Part shown: positions 56,701 through 62,928 of the stretch, piece after piece
Position numbering within the stretch: position 1 is the stretch's first letter
Layout of the letters: each line of letters starts with the position of its first letter
Assembly: GCF_028748065.1 (NCBI RefSeq)
Contig: NZ_CP118166.1
Coordinates: forward strand, 1,875,501 to 1,939,500
Length of the DNA stretch: 64,000 bases
DNA from: Hyphococcus flavus
GTDB lineage: Bacteria; Pseudomonadota; Alphaproteobacteria; Caulobacterales; Parvularculaceae
Direction of reading: 5' to 3'
The notes under the pieces: generated by a model
The model's database searches: none
The model's input: only the letters and a program-made list of their open reading frames with translations
What the model was told of the DNA's origin: nothing
Made by a program: the position numbers and the translations under genes

Positions 56701-57124
56701 ATCAGAGATATTCGGCGGCGTTCGATACGAGACAATTGGCGAAGGCCGGTTTGAAGCTGTTGCCATGGGTGATGTCGCATTTGACATTGACCGGCAGGAT
56801 GCGCACGGGCTTGAGGGCGAAATCGGGATCAGGTTTGGTTGGAACAAGAAATCGCGTGCTGGTGCGTTCTTGCCGAGGCTCAGTCTTGCCTATAACCGAA
56901 GGCTTGCTCTTGGCAGCGATCGCATTCTTGCATCATTTGCGGATGCGCCTGGCGTTCAATTTGATTTGCCATCAGAGTTACGCAGTAAGAATAAAGTCCG
57001 GATTGGAGCTGGTTTTGATCTGTTGACCGCCCACAATGTTTCTGTTTCAAGCAGGTTCGAGGTTGACGCAGTCTCGCCCGATGAGAATGCGAGAGGCCTG
57101 CTGGACCTGAAATTTCGCTGGTAA
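47726..57124 (+). CDS. Giant type V autotransporter with repeat-built passenger
   Basis: Protein of about 3,132 residues. The ATG at 47726, preceded by GGGAGAG, is preferred over an ATG six codons upstream. Signal peptide NRLGRLLATTCLTALPVFAS ends near GHA-QQ. From about residue 75 to 2600 the passenger is a long series of about 60-residue units, each with a GGxGDDxxxNxGxI turn followed by Ala/Thr/Asp-rich strands such as ATANANTVGV, suggesting a beta-solenoid. After a linker (about 2620-2860) the C-terminal 270 residues form an autotransporter beta-barrel (FGAWRAEFGAAGDNFMG, MMSFYASQRISSNQYLDAII) ending in an aromatic residue, LDLKFRW. It should be anchored in the outer membrane with the passenger outside. 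No protease triad or adhesion domain is visible. Very few cysteines. Transcribed in the same direction as the sensor kinase upstream. Confidence 0.9.
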   Translation: MTPAAKMNKKNRLGRLLATTCLTALPVFASSGHAQQINETGTDLGGGADKGTVSGGAVNVSGAADVRGVGVSTGTGSDRIENTSPIDVDVLANEAVVFSGFSAFQDGADVRAEGIGLFGHNGRDTLTNTGDINVQTTGVAGVVNLGLNLFGFLNFNAPSNVEVISTGIDGGFGADVIDNQGTIFSNSIAGISMIGQNPSSFEQGAIVEITSNATTTGIRGTRNRYETQNSGTMTLAAAASATSSTLDIEIVNGVVVDSSTNANSTVIGIEGDTIRDWISNSGTIIGVSSASALRGSFALSLSDGGIGDNSLNATAMNSGLWGGMSDDQLFNTGDITISAGAHVESTSVEINLIDVSGGSFNLAPEAVSVGIDGGIHDDLLDNSGAINSTATSESYNNSVNLSLIDATIVGGRISAGFDSGTDQDVEPPIQATAIGLSGGDGEDMLLNHVGGLLGLTGNANAESVTVSVAAIGVPEAAFQSLFLGETLASLDTFASSQIIGMTGGLNEDQLYNYGDITGMTTSTAQQVGVAVSIPAGFLPDAAGYLPGWTLGGAGAATWADAIGMSGDEGGDILFNDGLIDLTTLADALAVGVSVEIPDLSSSDGFAFDLSFTLADVVTDSDAFITGVSGGDGDDTLSNTEAGEIIVDATANAASTGIGVTAAVEAEGVVSEGVMVRAATDAEATATAMDGGAGDDTIINDGVADATANANANTVGVTFALEGVSGGGAAGVAAVDGSANATATAQSITGGDGADLLVNNGALSADATATANATGVSVALTGAQMGGFAGAGTLSITGATATADASGVDWSSDDQGAENRGSIETTATANAVGDSVSVGMSGTLAGFTLNASLADSSTTSVATASAFDAPSGDHEITNFETLSAISNTTADSDSIAAELGVVVQAGLAAGAALTRTVTDATATSTGIISDLGVDEITNLGTITADATADVSSTSLAIGLNGTLAGVAINAAAADGRSTATANATGISTGQFGDTALTVGTLTSTSNADANADSVAIEIAATVQAGLAAGAALTRADVTAGANSIGVATGDGADALGAAGTVDVMATATADADSVAVSGQGTAAGATLGATLVEASTTANADASGLNAGEGDDDVVNASTLTAMSMADASSTGVGVKIGANGAGFSGGLALANVSSNSNAAAAAMEGGLGADVITNFGMLDVDADADASGAAVSVTLEGVLAGASLGVSLTDATADATAYATGIAGDEAARLEVDSENDDDDNEVEIAATGSENADIITNYGALFVDTVAKSTGASVSVAAPVSFVPLGFALATAENTATGNAYGVDGGFGDDSIFNMADITVKSDVDVTGASAAASVSVLALGDFDGRAYSNAYGVTGGWGDDYLFNNATVMSTALADVLGVTATLNLAGGAVGDLSTTADADAFGIFGDAGPDTIFNEGAVTANADVKAASTNVSLSVVGFTVNDVSTHAFADATGIGGGGDNDTINNAGEVMAITLAESPGVSVSLTGAGAIFNDASTMTQATSHGLSGGAGDDEILNTNAVTATSTAKTMGVGVSVGLISGGTANVSTTADATAHAINGGSGADTIVNRSMLTSTATATTSSTGVNVNIAGAAFADGDTDSIAHAVGIAGGGGSDAILNESVINATANANNSAGAISVSLGGVADGDINTVSTANAAGIEGGAGDDVIGHDGAITAMTTANVNAQIVTVGAVGAGLGDVRLTAATNGFGIDGGEGSDEIITFEDSTIVVGSNITGNANNTSIQLVGGTSNKNVFGFTPSSTGVAGGGGDDNMALYGTADIDATTNFTLNNTAITLIGAAFDNSGVTSSPTATGVSGGAGDDVIYVGDLVDARSTNIFSMSGLTVNLAGYSSTKPTVGGTSTAIGVDAGGNNDTVLIDGRINANASSTNTVGGTQITILGANQSSAQTGAMSTAAGVLGGAGDDMLLLDGITDVDATATAKLNSLAFTLIGASVGNDSITAIATATGLDAGDDNDIAGNGGSMFVDTTSTLTTSGAIGVSFGAAVSSAATTSNATSSGILGGDGDDYLFNTGYLRVNSNASGTINRTNYAFVGGAVSSATANATANSLGIGGGAGADDIENTGTLKVISTSSTDASGNTIATVGGAKSSSNVAATARSVGIAGDAGDDFLKNFGVITVSASASPDSTNLANTGGFFTDGVTDSRTTTSTRVIGIDGGTGENVVWNTGGINIETLGTARTESRSDGDILDNIFGLDLDAVAKATSSNNGQDARGVSAGNEATTLYNDGVIDVAVRGHGYAYANADGDAIVDGDGTATAIVGVSTGRAYGFVAGNGDNTLVNAGEIIVLSRPTGNADAISDADGVDAFAQPDSRATASVSVNSARAAGAWLNNGDDVVVNEGLIDVTAEPRADQAEADAGFGGDVLGIDAFATATANANNASAYGIRAGNGDNTIYNTGDIIARSIPRAVANADARGVGFDGDASGSATANALNALAIGVETGSGNDLVWNEGTISAISNPSVSATVNRDTGRACAIDIGDVEVCESGEVGGSGANTNIDGRRAIGVSTNGGDDFIVNAGTITPSLGNATGNGEAILMGSGDDLLAMLGGSSVLGSINLGSGNDTLLLSGASTSNSNPTGSSGTDTLLFEGAGSFNRGFSSFETAMKTGEGLYIVPSLPSVTSLAIGGGTLQSTASYAFNTGGVYSPVIQGGGGHGRFASSGTATLGGAIEVIDAGGVYTNGATFEVVSGSSVAGSFATETLPEPTPLLSFDLVQLPSAVQVIADVASFATVASASKSDQSFASQLDEAVPVAGGALASHLARIQHLPEGADFEAEIAQLNPARFSDFAQDTAATAQRFESGARQRLSELRQVTLEGEDQSSFVRGANALRFANSSQFEAGDGVMFGAWRAEFGAAGDNFMGGSGTISGFDYLTPTGAIFGASFGTTRSYSAFAAFAGEEGQIDNFMMSFYASQRISSNQYLDAIISYGEQEYDSSSNISGSARFSPLQTNHEGRNLSASIETGRGFAFAGGQSEIFGGVRYETIGEGRFEAVAMGDVAFDIDRQDAHGLEGEIGIRFGWNKKSRAGAFLPRLSLAYNRRLALGSDRILASFADAPGVQFDLPSELRSKNKVRIGAGFDLLTAHNVSVSSRFEVDAVSPDENARGLLDLKFRW
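47930..55500 (+). repeat. Approx. 45 diverged protein-level repeats in the autotransporter passenger
   Basis: Counting by eye, the turn motif of type GGxGxDxuxNxGxI (u, hydrophobic) recurs about 45 times, for example GGDGDDTLSNTEAGEI, GGAGDDTIINDG, GGFGDDSIFNMADI, GGAGADDIENTGTL and NGDNTIYNTGDI, at intervals of roughly 45-75 residues. The first nine positions match the calcium-binding RTX nonapeptide, but each unit carries only one. At DNA level the units are diverged, with the most alike copies in 49.6-51.2 kb. Confidence 0.85.
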
Positions 57125-57272
57125 CTCCAATGAGGCGGAAGCGGTGAGAATTTTGAATAATACGATCTACGGGCTTTCGGACCGTTTTTCCGGCTAACCA
57201 GTGAACGTCGCCAGTGTTGCATGCAAACGGCGCCATGGTGGACCATTTTGCGTCTCTTCAGTGACAAGGAAA

Positions 57273-59423
57273 CTAAAACTTGTATCTCAGGCCACCGTAA
57301 AAGGACGCCGGCGCGCCCGGTGTGAAGATGCGCGCGTTGTCAAGATTTTGTGAGAGCACCGGTGTTACGCCGCCGACATAGGCACGGTCCGTAATATTCT
57401 CTCCGGATGCGAAGAGTTCAATGTTCTCGCTTAACGCGAGACCGGCGGAAAATCCGATCACCGCGCCGGTGGGAACCGATACTTCGTTCAGGTGATCGGC
57501 GAAATGATCCCCGCGCGTGTAGGACAGATTCACGGCGGCGAACCAGCGATCATTGACGGCGTAGCGCAGCTCGCCGCGATAAAGATGCAAAGGCGCGCCC
57601 GCGATGCGGTTTCCGTCAATGGAGCCTAAAGGGTCAGCATCGGTAAAGCGGAAATTGTTATAGTTGTAGACGTTTCGTAAGGTAAGCGCCGCATCGCGCC
57701 GGCGCATTGTTGCAGGAAAGAAATTCAGATCGATGCCTGCCTCAACGCCTTTATGGGTAGTTTGATCGACGTTTTCAAAAACGTCGCTGTTCACAAAGCT
57801 TGAGGGGTCGGCGATGTTGATGATCTCGTTTTCGACATCCGTGTCATAATAGGCGATATCCCAGCCGATCCAATCGGTAAACGATCCGCGCAGACCGGCT
57901 TCGATGGTGAAAGAGTCCTGCTCATCGAGGCCGCTGAATGATGTCGCGTCTTCTGCGATAAGTTCATAAAATGACGGCGGCTCGTACGCGCGGCTGACGC
58001 TGGTATAAACTTCAATCGTATCGAGAAGTTTGTAGGCTGCGCCGGCGCGCGCGGAAATGCCTGTGAAAGACCGGTCATCGGTATCGTCGTCTTCAAGGTC
58101 GGTGAGCGTTCTTTCAACGCGAATAAACTTCGCGCCAAGGTCAACCACAAGTTTTTTAAAAGGCTTGTAGAAGCCCTGGACGTAACCGCTGATATTCTTT
58201 GAACGGTGTTGCGTATTGGCGGTGATGTCGCCTCTAGCGCCTTCGATGTTTTCGAAACGGTCGGAATCCTGGCGCCCTGTCGCGTAAGATCCTCCAGCAC
58301 GGTACATCAATTCCCGGCCGAAAACCGGCATGACGCGTTCAAACTGCGTGCGGACGCCCCATTCGCTCCCTTCTTCCTCTATGAACCCGGCGAAATCGAT
58401 TTGCGGGCTTGTAACCTCGCGGCGGGTGTAATGACCGCTGACGTCAATATCGTGTCCAAGCAGGCTGAACCGCGTGTTGCTCGCGACGCGTCCCTCTCGG
58501 ATATCGCGCGCGAAATCATCCTGACGCGCGCCGTCAAGCAGGTTGAAGACCGGTCCGCCCGGAAATAGCGGCCCTAACGTCACCGGCGGGGTCGGCTCTT
58601 GCGGATCACTTAAGGCAAGTCCGGGCTCCAGCCCGCCGGCAAGCTCTGTTTTGCTGTTGACGATATCGATAAACAGGCGCGTCGAGACGGCATCGGCAAT
58701 ACGATAGCCAAGGTTCCCGTGAAATTGTTGGCTCGAGCGCCGGTTGTTATCGCGGAAACCGTTTTCGTAAACCCCGGTAGCGGAAAGATAGTAGTCGAGC
58801 GCCGAGGCTTCTTTCCCATTAGCAATTGCGATGTGCGCCTGGCCGGCAGGTTTGCCATCCATGCTAGCGTCACCCTCGGCTCGCGCGGTTAGACCCTGGC
58901 GCGCCGTACGTCCGGTCTTTGATACGAAATTCACCGCACCGCCGAGATTGTCGCCGCCTTCACGCAAATTTGCGACGCCGCGATAAATTTTGATCGATTT
59001 CGTTGATTGCAGGTCGATTTCCGATGTGTTGCTTGTTCCATGAACATCCGTCACAGGCGCGCCGTCACGATAAACGGCGACGGTCGAGCGATGCTGGTTA
59101 TTGCCGTAGGAAAATCCGCGAATTGCAATGCGCGGCTCTTGAATATCAAGCCCGTTTATTTGAACCCCGGGCGCAAAAAACAGTCCGTCGCCAATGTCGT
59201 CAGCATAGTTGTCTGTAAAGTCACTTTCGTCGCGCGTGTCTGTGGCGGCCGCGCGCGAGCGTTGAATATATTCGTCAAGCGGCCGATCACGCAGAGTGCG
59301 CGCGTAGGTAATGCTAGATTGTTCTTCGTTTCCAGAAGACTGCACAATGGCGGCTTCGGCGGACGCCATGGCAAGGGCGAGGGCGGAACACGCCGACAAC
59401 CAGATCTTTTTTTTGGGCGTCAC
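57273..59423 (-). CDS. TonB-dependent outer-membrane receptor (FecA-like), third in window
   Basis: Protein of 716 residues from GTG 59423, which has AGGAG eight bases upstream and starts a signal peptide (KKKIWLSACSALALAMASAEA). A longer frame reaches 59468 without such support. A plug domain (about residues 65-190: VQINGLDIQEPRIAIRGFS, VYRDGAPVTDVHGTSN, IYRGVANLREGGDNLGGAVN) precedes the barrel with SRAYEPPSFYELIAEDATSF and the end GAPASFYGGLRYKF. The barrel motifs resemble siderophore/ferric-citrate type receptors more than the two other receptors here. It is downstream of, and possibly cotranscribed with, the DUF1501/DUF1800 pair (97-bp gap). Confidence 0.92.
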   Translation of the reverse strand: MTPKKKIWLSACSALALAMASAEAAIVQSSGNEEQSSITYARTLRDRPLDEYIQRSRAAATDTRDESDFTDNYADDIGDGLFFAPGVQINGLDIQEPRIAIRGFSYGNNQHRSTVAVYRDGAPVTDVHGTSNTSEIDLQSTKSIKIYRGVANLREGGDNLGGAVNFVSKTGRTARQGLTARAEGDASMDGKPAGQAHIAIANGKEASALDYYLSATGVYENGFRDNNRRSSQQFHGNLGYRIADAVSTRLFIDIVNSKTELAGGLEPGLALSDPQEPTPPVTLGPLFPGGPVFNLLDGARQDDFARDIREGRVASNTRFSLLGHDIDVSGHYTRREVTSPQIDFAGFIEEEGSEWGVRTQFERVMPVFGRELMYRAGGSYATGRQDSDRFENIEGARGDITANTQHRSKNISGYVQGFYKPFKKLVVDLGAKFIRVERTLTDLEDDDTDDRSFTGISARAGAAYKLLDTIEVYTSVSRAYEPPSFYELIAEDATSFSGLDEQDSFTIEAGLRGSFTDWIGWDIAYYDTDVENEIINIADPSSFVNSDVFENVDQTTHKGVEAGIDLNFFPATMRRRDAALTLRNVYNYNNFRFTDADPLGSIDGNRIAGAPLHLYRGELRYAVNDRWFAAVNLSYTRGDHFADHLNEVSVPTGAVIGFSAGLALSENIELFASGENITDRAYVGGVTPVLSQNLDNARIFTPGAPASFYGGLRYKF

Positions 59424-59519
59424 GTTCACTCTCCTCGTCACATCAGAACAAAACGCATCAAGCCGCATGCTGGCGGAAAATTTGCTTCTGTTCTGAAATC
59501 CCCTGGTATTTGCCGCCTG

Positions 59520-60926
59520 CTAAGAGAACAGGCCGATATTGGTTTGGCTAAAGTTTGAAAGACCCGGCAGCGCATCGTTTAATTCGCTGTTGTTTAAGCC
59601 GAACCATCCGCCAAGCGTTGCAGCGAACTGGTCAACGGCGGTTGTTGGAATAAGCCTGCCGTTTCCTGTGTCGTACTCATGATCAATCACCGGCTCCGGA
59701 AAATCCCCGATGATGCGCGCGCCATTGACGCCGCCGCCAATGACTAAATGATGCGCGCCCCATCCGTGATCGGTGCCGTCTCGGTTGACTGTTAATGTCC
59801 GGCCGAAATCAGATGCGGTGAACGATGCAACATCCTGATCGATGCCCATTTCAACAGTCGCTTCATAAAATGCGCGCATGGCCTCGGCGATGCCGGTATG
59901 AAGGCGCGGCATGCTCTGATGCTGGTTGGAATGGGTGTCGTAGCCGCCGTCGCCGACAAAAAAGACCTGGCGGCTGACGCCCAGCGAGGCGCGAAGCGCG
60001 ATTATCCGCGCGACCACCTGAAGCTGCGCGCCCAGGCGGGACTGCGGAAACGCGGTTGCGAAGGGCGCGGCGCCGCCAAAGGACTCGCGCAAAGTGCGGT
60101 TGGCGTCAATCGACCGGTTCATTACGCCTGAGAAATCACGTTGAAGCAGATTCGTTAGTGACTGGCCTTCCGCTCTCAGGCTTGCCTCATAGATGCCGGG
60201 CAGTTGAGAAGAGCCAAACAGCGAGCTTTCGCCGAGGCCGCGAATTTCCTGTGGCCCGTTCGAACCGACCTGATATTGACCGACGATTTCTCCTTGCAGG
60301 AATACTGTCGATCCCGATGTCGAAACGGTGGTGAACGTCGCGTCGGAATTCCCTAGCGACGCTGCAATCATATCCGCCAGTCGCCCGCCCCAGCCGAACT
60401 GGGCGCCTTCGGGACGGGAAGACATCCAGACCGATTGCTGGTCGTTATGGGAGAAAAGCCGGGGCGGGCGTGGCGCGGTGCGGTTCTGGTATTCGGTGCG
60501 GTTTAGCGGAACAACGAGTGGTCCGACGTTGGAAACGATGGCGCCGTCCCCGCGATTGATAAGTTCGTGCAACGGACCAAGTTCAGGCGGCAGCGCGAAC
60601 TGGCGGCCGCCAAAGGCGCCAGCGTTTGCAAGCGTAAGCGGTAAAAGCTGATCGCGCTCGCGGGTTGAGCCGCCTTCATTGTCATCATAGCGATTAAAAA
60701 GGGAGCTTCTGATATCTGCGTATTGGTTATAGCTGGCAGTGTCATACGGAATAACCGTATCGTGCCCGTCCATGCCGCCGAACAAGAATACGCACACCAA
60801 TGCACGGTAACCGGAGGTGTCGGCAGCGAACGCATTGAAGCGCATCAGGTCATTTGCAAACCCCGTCGCAGCGCCAAAAGAGCAAGCCGCGCCGGATCTT
60901 AAAAAATTACGCCTGGAAAAGTTCAT
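59520..60926 (-). CDS. DUF1501 protein with Tat signal
   Basis: Protein of 468 residues from ATG 60926 (AGGGG seven bases upstream; a GTG one codon earlier is possible). It begins with a twin-arginine signal, NFSRRNFLRSGAACSFG, followed by LVCVFLFGGMDGHDTVIPYD, the N-terminal pattern of DUF1501 proteins, which belong to the alkaline-phosphatase/sulfatase-like fold. TASDFGRTLTVN and DGTDHGWGAHHLVIGG are the conserved C-terminal motif with histidines suited to metal binding. Folded export to the periplasm is predicted. It lies 10 bp after the DUF1800 gene, a pairing seen widely in marine bacteria but without an agreed function. Confidence 0.9.
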   Translation of the reverse strand: MNFSRRNFLRSGAACSFGAATGFANDLMRFNAFAADTSGYRALVCVFLFGGMDGHDTVIPYDTASYNQYADIRSSLFNRYDDNEGGSTRERDQLLPLTLANAGAFGGRQFALPPELGPLHELINRGDGAIVSNVGPLVVPLNRTEYQNRTAPRPPRLFSHNDQQSVWMSSRPEGAQFGWGGRLADMIAASLGNSDATFTTVSTSGSTVFLQGEIVGQYQVGSNGPQEIRGLGESSLFGSSQLPGIYEASLRAEGQSLTNLLQRDFSGVMNRSIDANRTLRESFGGAAPFATAFPQSRLGAQLQVVARIIALRASLGVSRQVFFVGDGGYDTHSNQHQSMPRLHTGIAEAMRAFYEATVEMGIDQDVASFTASDFGRTLTVNRDGTDHGWGAHHLVIGGGVNGARIIGDFPEPVIDHEYDTGNGRLIPTTAVDQFAATLGGWFGLNNSELNDALPGLSNFSQTNIGLFS

Positions 60927-60936
60927 CACATTGCCC

Positions 60937-62652
60937 CTAGCGAGAAACGATATAATCGGATGACGTCATGATCAGAAGAATTGCCGTGCGCACGCGGAGG
61001 TCGTTGCGAGTAAACGTTCCGTTGCTTGAATCAATAGCGTTGACAGCGTCGATGATGCGCGAACGTGCGGACCCGCTGAGCGCCCCCGCGGTCAGCAGCA
61101 AGTCGAGGTGATCGACCAGTGCGGACGGATCGCCCGCTAAAGCCAGTTCGGGCGAATAGTCCGGTGCAATATTTGCGCGGTTATCGCGATTGACGATGAA
61201 CTCGTCCATGAAGTTTGCATATCCGGTGACGCTGGCTGCAGTTGTGATTTGCAGTTCCGGCGCGACCAGGCCAGCGGCGGCGCTTTCTGTTCCTGGTGCA
61301 ACGAAACCGGGGCGATAAAAGTTAAACACAGATGGCGAGCGGTACGCTTGTTGGTTCAGGCTGCTCGGCGCACGTGTATCGCGGAGGTCTTCAACGGCAT
61401 CGATATTGGTTCGCGTCACGCCAAAGGCGCGCGCCCAATGCGTAAACCGTATCACCGGCTCGCGTAATTTTCCGTAAGCAGGGTCGGACATGAATGCAGC
61501 ATCGCGAGCTTCATCATCCATCAGGATGGCTGCAACAACAGCGCGCATATCGCCACGCCCCGATCCGCCCGCGACTTCACCGCCGGCAAAAACGTACCTG
61601 CCGGACCGAAAGGCGTTTGCAACGCGGCCAACATATTGAGGGGAGGGGTTGCTGGTCACCAGCCGTTGAATAAGTTGCCGTGAAATGAACGGCGCTGTGT
61701 TCGGGTGGTTGAACAGCGCATCAAGCGCTATGGCAATGCTTTGATCTCCAGGCGTGTTCGGTGGTATGGTGACGCCAAGGAATGATTTGGCTTCCGGTGA
61801 ATGTTCGGCTTCAAACATCACCAATGGCAGGTATTCCGATCGCACCGTGTCGGGTCGTCCAAGAAATTGACCGCGTTCCGCCCAGCTAAGGCCGGTGAAA
61901 ACTTTCGCCAACTCGGTTACATCTGAATTGTCGTAAGTCTCGATTGGCTCACCCATGCCGTCGAGGCGCACTTGCCCATCGCTACCAAGTTCCAGCGTGC
62001 CAATTGTGAAAAGCTGCATGATCTCACGAGCGTAATTTTCGTCTGGAACGACTTCGCCCTCCTCATCGGCCTTTTGGTTTTGCAAGTACGTTAGCCAGAT
62101 CGCCATGGCCGGGCTGTAAGTGATGTTTTCAAGGGTTTGGCGAAAGTTTCCGAAAGCGCCAGCGGACATCATGTCCATATAATTCGCCATCGCGACAGGG
62201 CGTTCAGCCAGCATGCCGTCGCTGTAAGAGGCCACGAGGATTTGCGACAAGGAAAATCCGACACGCTGTCGAAGTTGGTCATCGCCGACAATGGCGCGCG
62301 TCCAGAATGTTTCGCTGAGCTCATTTTGACCGGCCTCAGCACCGGATGCTTCTACAAGTAACACGCTTTGCAGCAAGGATTCTTGCGGCTTGGCGAACTC
62401 GGCTGAGATCCATGCTGCGTAGCCCATAGATTGCAAGCGCTCAATTTCTTCCGCGGTCGCGCCAAAGGTCGCCTGGTTCAAAAACCTGGATGCTTCGGAA
62501 GCCGTGATTGACGCCGTGGGGGGCGGCAGCGTGCCTGGAGGCGTCTCCGGCGGCGGCGACTCCTCAGAGCTTGAACACCCCGCGACAAAAAACATGCAAA
62601 CCGCAGTTGCGATTGCAGTCCATCCGAATTTGTAAGACATCGCCCGCGCCAT
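60937..62652 (-). CDS. DUF1800 lipoprotein
   Basis: Protein of about 571 residues. The ATG at 62652 with GGGAAAAG upstream gives a lipoprotein signal with lipobox FVAGC followed by a Ser/Glu/Pro-rich linker; a start 63 bases further upstream lacks a ribosome-binding site. DUF1800 hallmarks are ASRFLNQATFGATAEEIERL, PDENYAREIMQLFTIGTLEL, VTELAKVFTGLSWAE and YRSPSVFNFYRPGF. DUF1800 and DUF1501 genes co-occur very often, suggesting a shared periplasmic or surface complex. The catalytic role, if any, is unknown. Confidence 0.9.
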   Translation of the reverse strand: MARAMSYKFGWTAIATAVCMFFVAGCSSSEESPPPETPPGTLPPPTASITASEASRFLNQATFGATAEEIERLQSMGYAAWISAEFAKPQESLLQSVLLVEASGAEAGQNELSETFWTRAIVGDDQLRQRVGFSLSQILVASYSDGMLAERPVAMANYMDMMSAGAFGNFRQTLENITYSPAMAIWLTYLQNQKADEEGEVVPDENYAREIMQLFTIGTLELGSDGQVRLDGMGEPIETYDNSDVTELAKVFTGLSWAERGQFLGRPDTVRSEYLPLVMFEAEHSPEAKSFLGVTIPPNTPGDQSIAIALDALFNHPNTAPFISRQLIQRLVTSNPSPQYVGRVANAFRSGRYVFAGGEVAGGSGRGDMRAVVAAILMDDEARDAAFMSDPAYGKLREPVIRFTHWARAFGVTRTNIDAVEDLRDTRAPSSLNQQAYRSPSVFNFYRPGFVAPGTESAAAGLVAPELQITTAASVTGYANFMDEFIVNRDNRANIAPDYSPELALAGDPSALVDHLDLLLTAGALSGSARSRIIDAVNAIDSSNGTFTRNDLRVRTAILLIMTSSDYIVSR

Positions 62653-62928
62653 TTTCTTTTCCCAAAGCACGGGAGGATTGAATTCAGATGCAGGAAAGGC
62701 CTTGTGAACATTCAACGGACAATTTGTTTAAACTGTCCGTGACTGCGGAATTAGCCTTTATTTCAAAGGGCTGCAGCCAGTATTGAATTTTTGTCACGTT
62801 GCAAAAATGATCATACTTAGCGCATTCGGGTACGATTGAGTGCGCTCGGGATGCATCAAAATTCGTTCTAAATTTTCTAAAATCAATTTAGACGGAGTTG
62901 AGCAGGTGCATTTTAAGGGTGGCGGCGT

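Noticed and set aside
57125-57272. Terminator between the autotransporter and the convergent receptor (ACGG ... CCGTTTTT near 57163-57186)
   Set aside because: The stem is only four base pairs; not strong enough to call.
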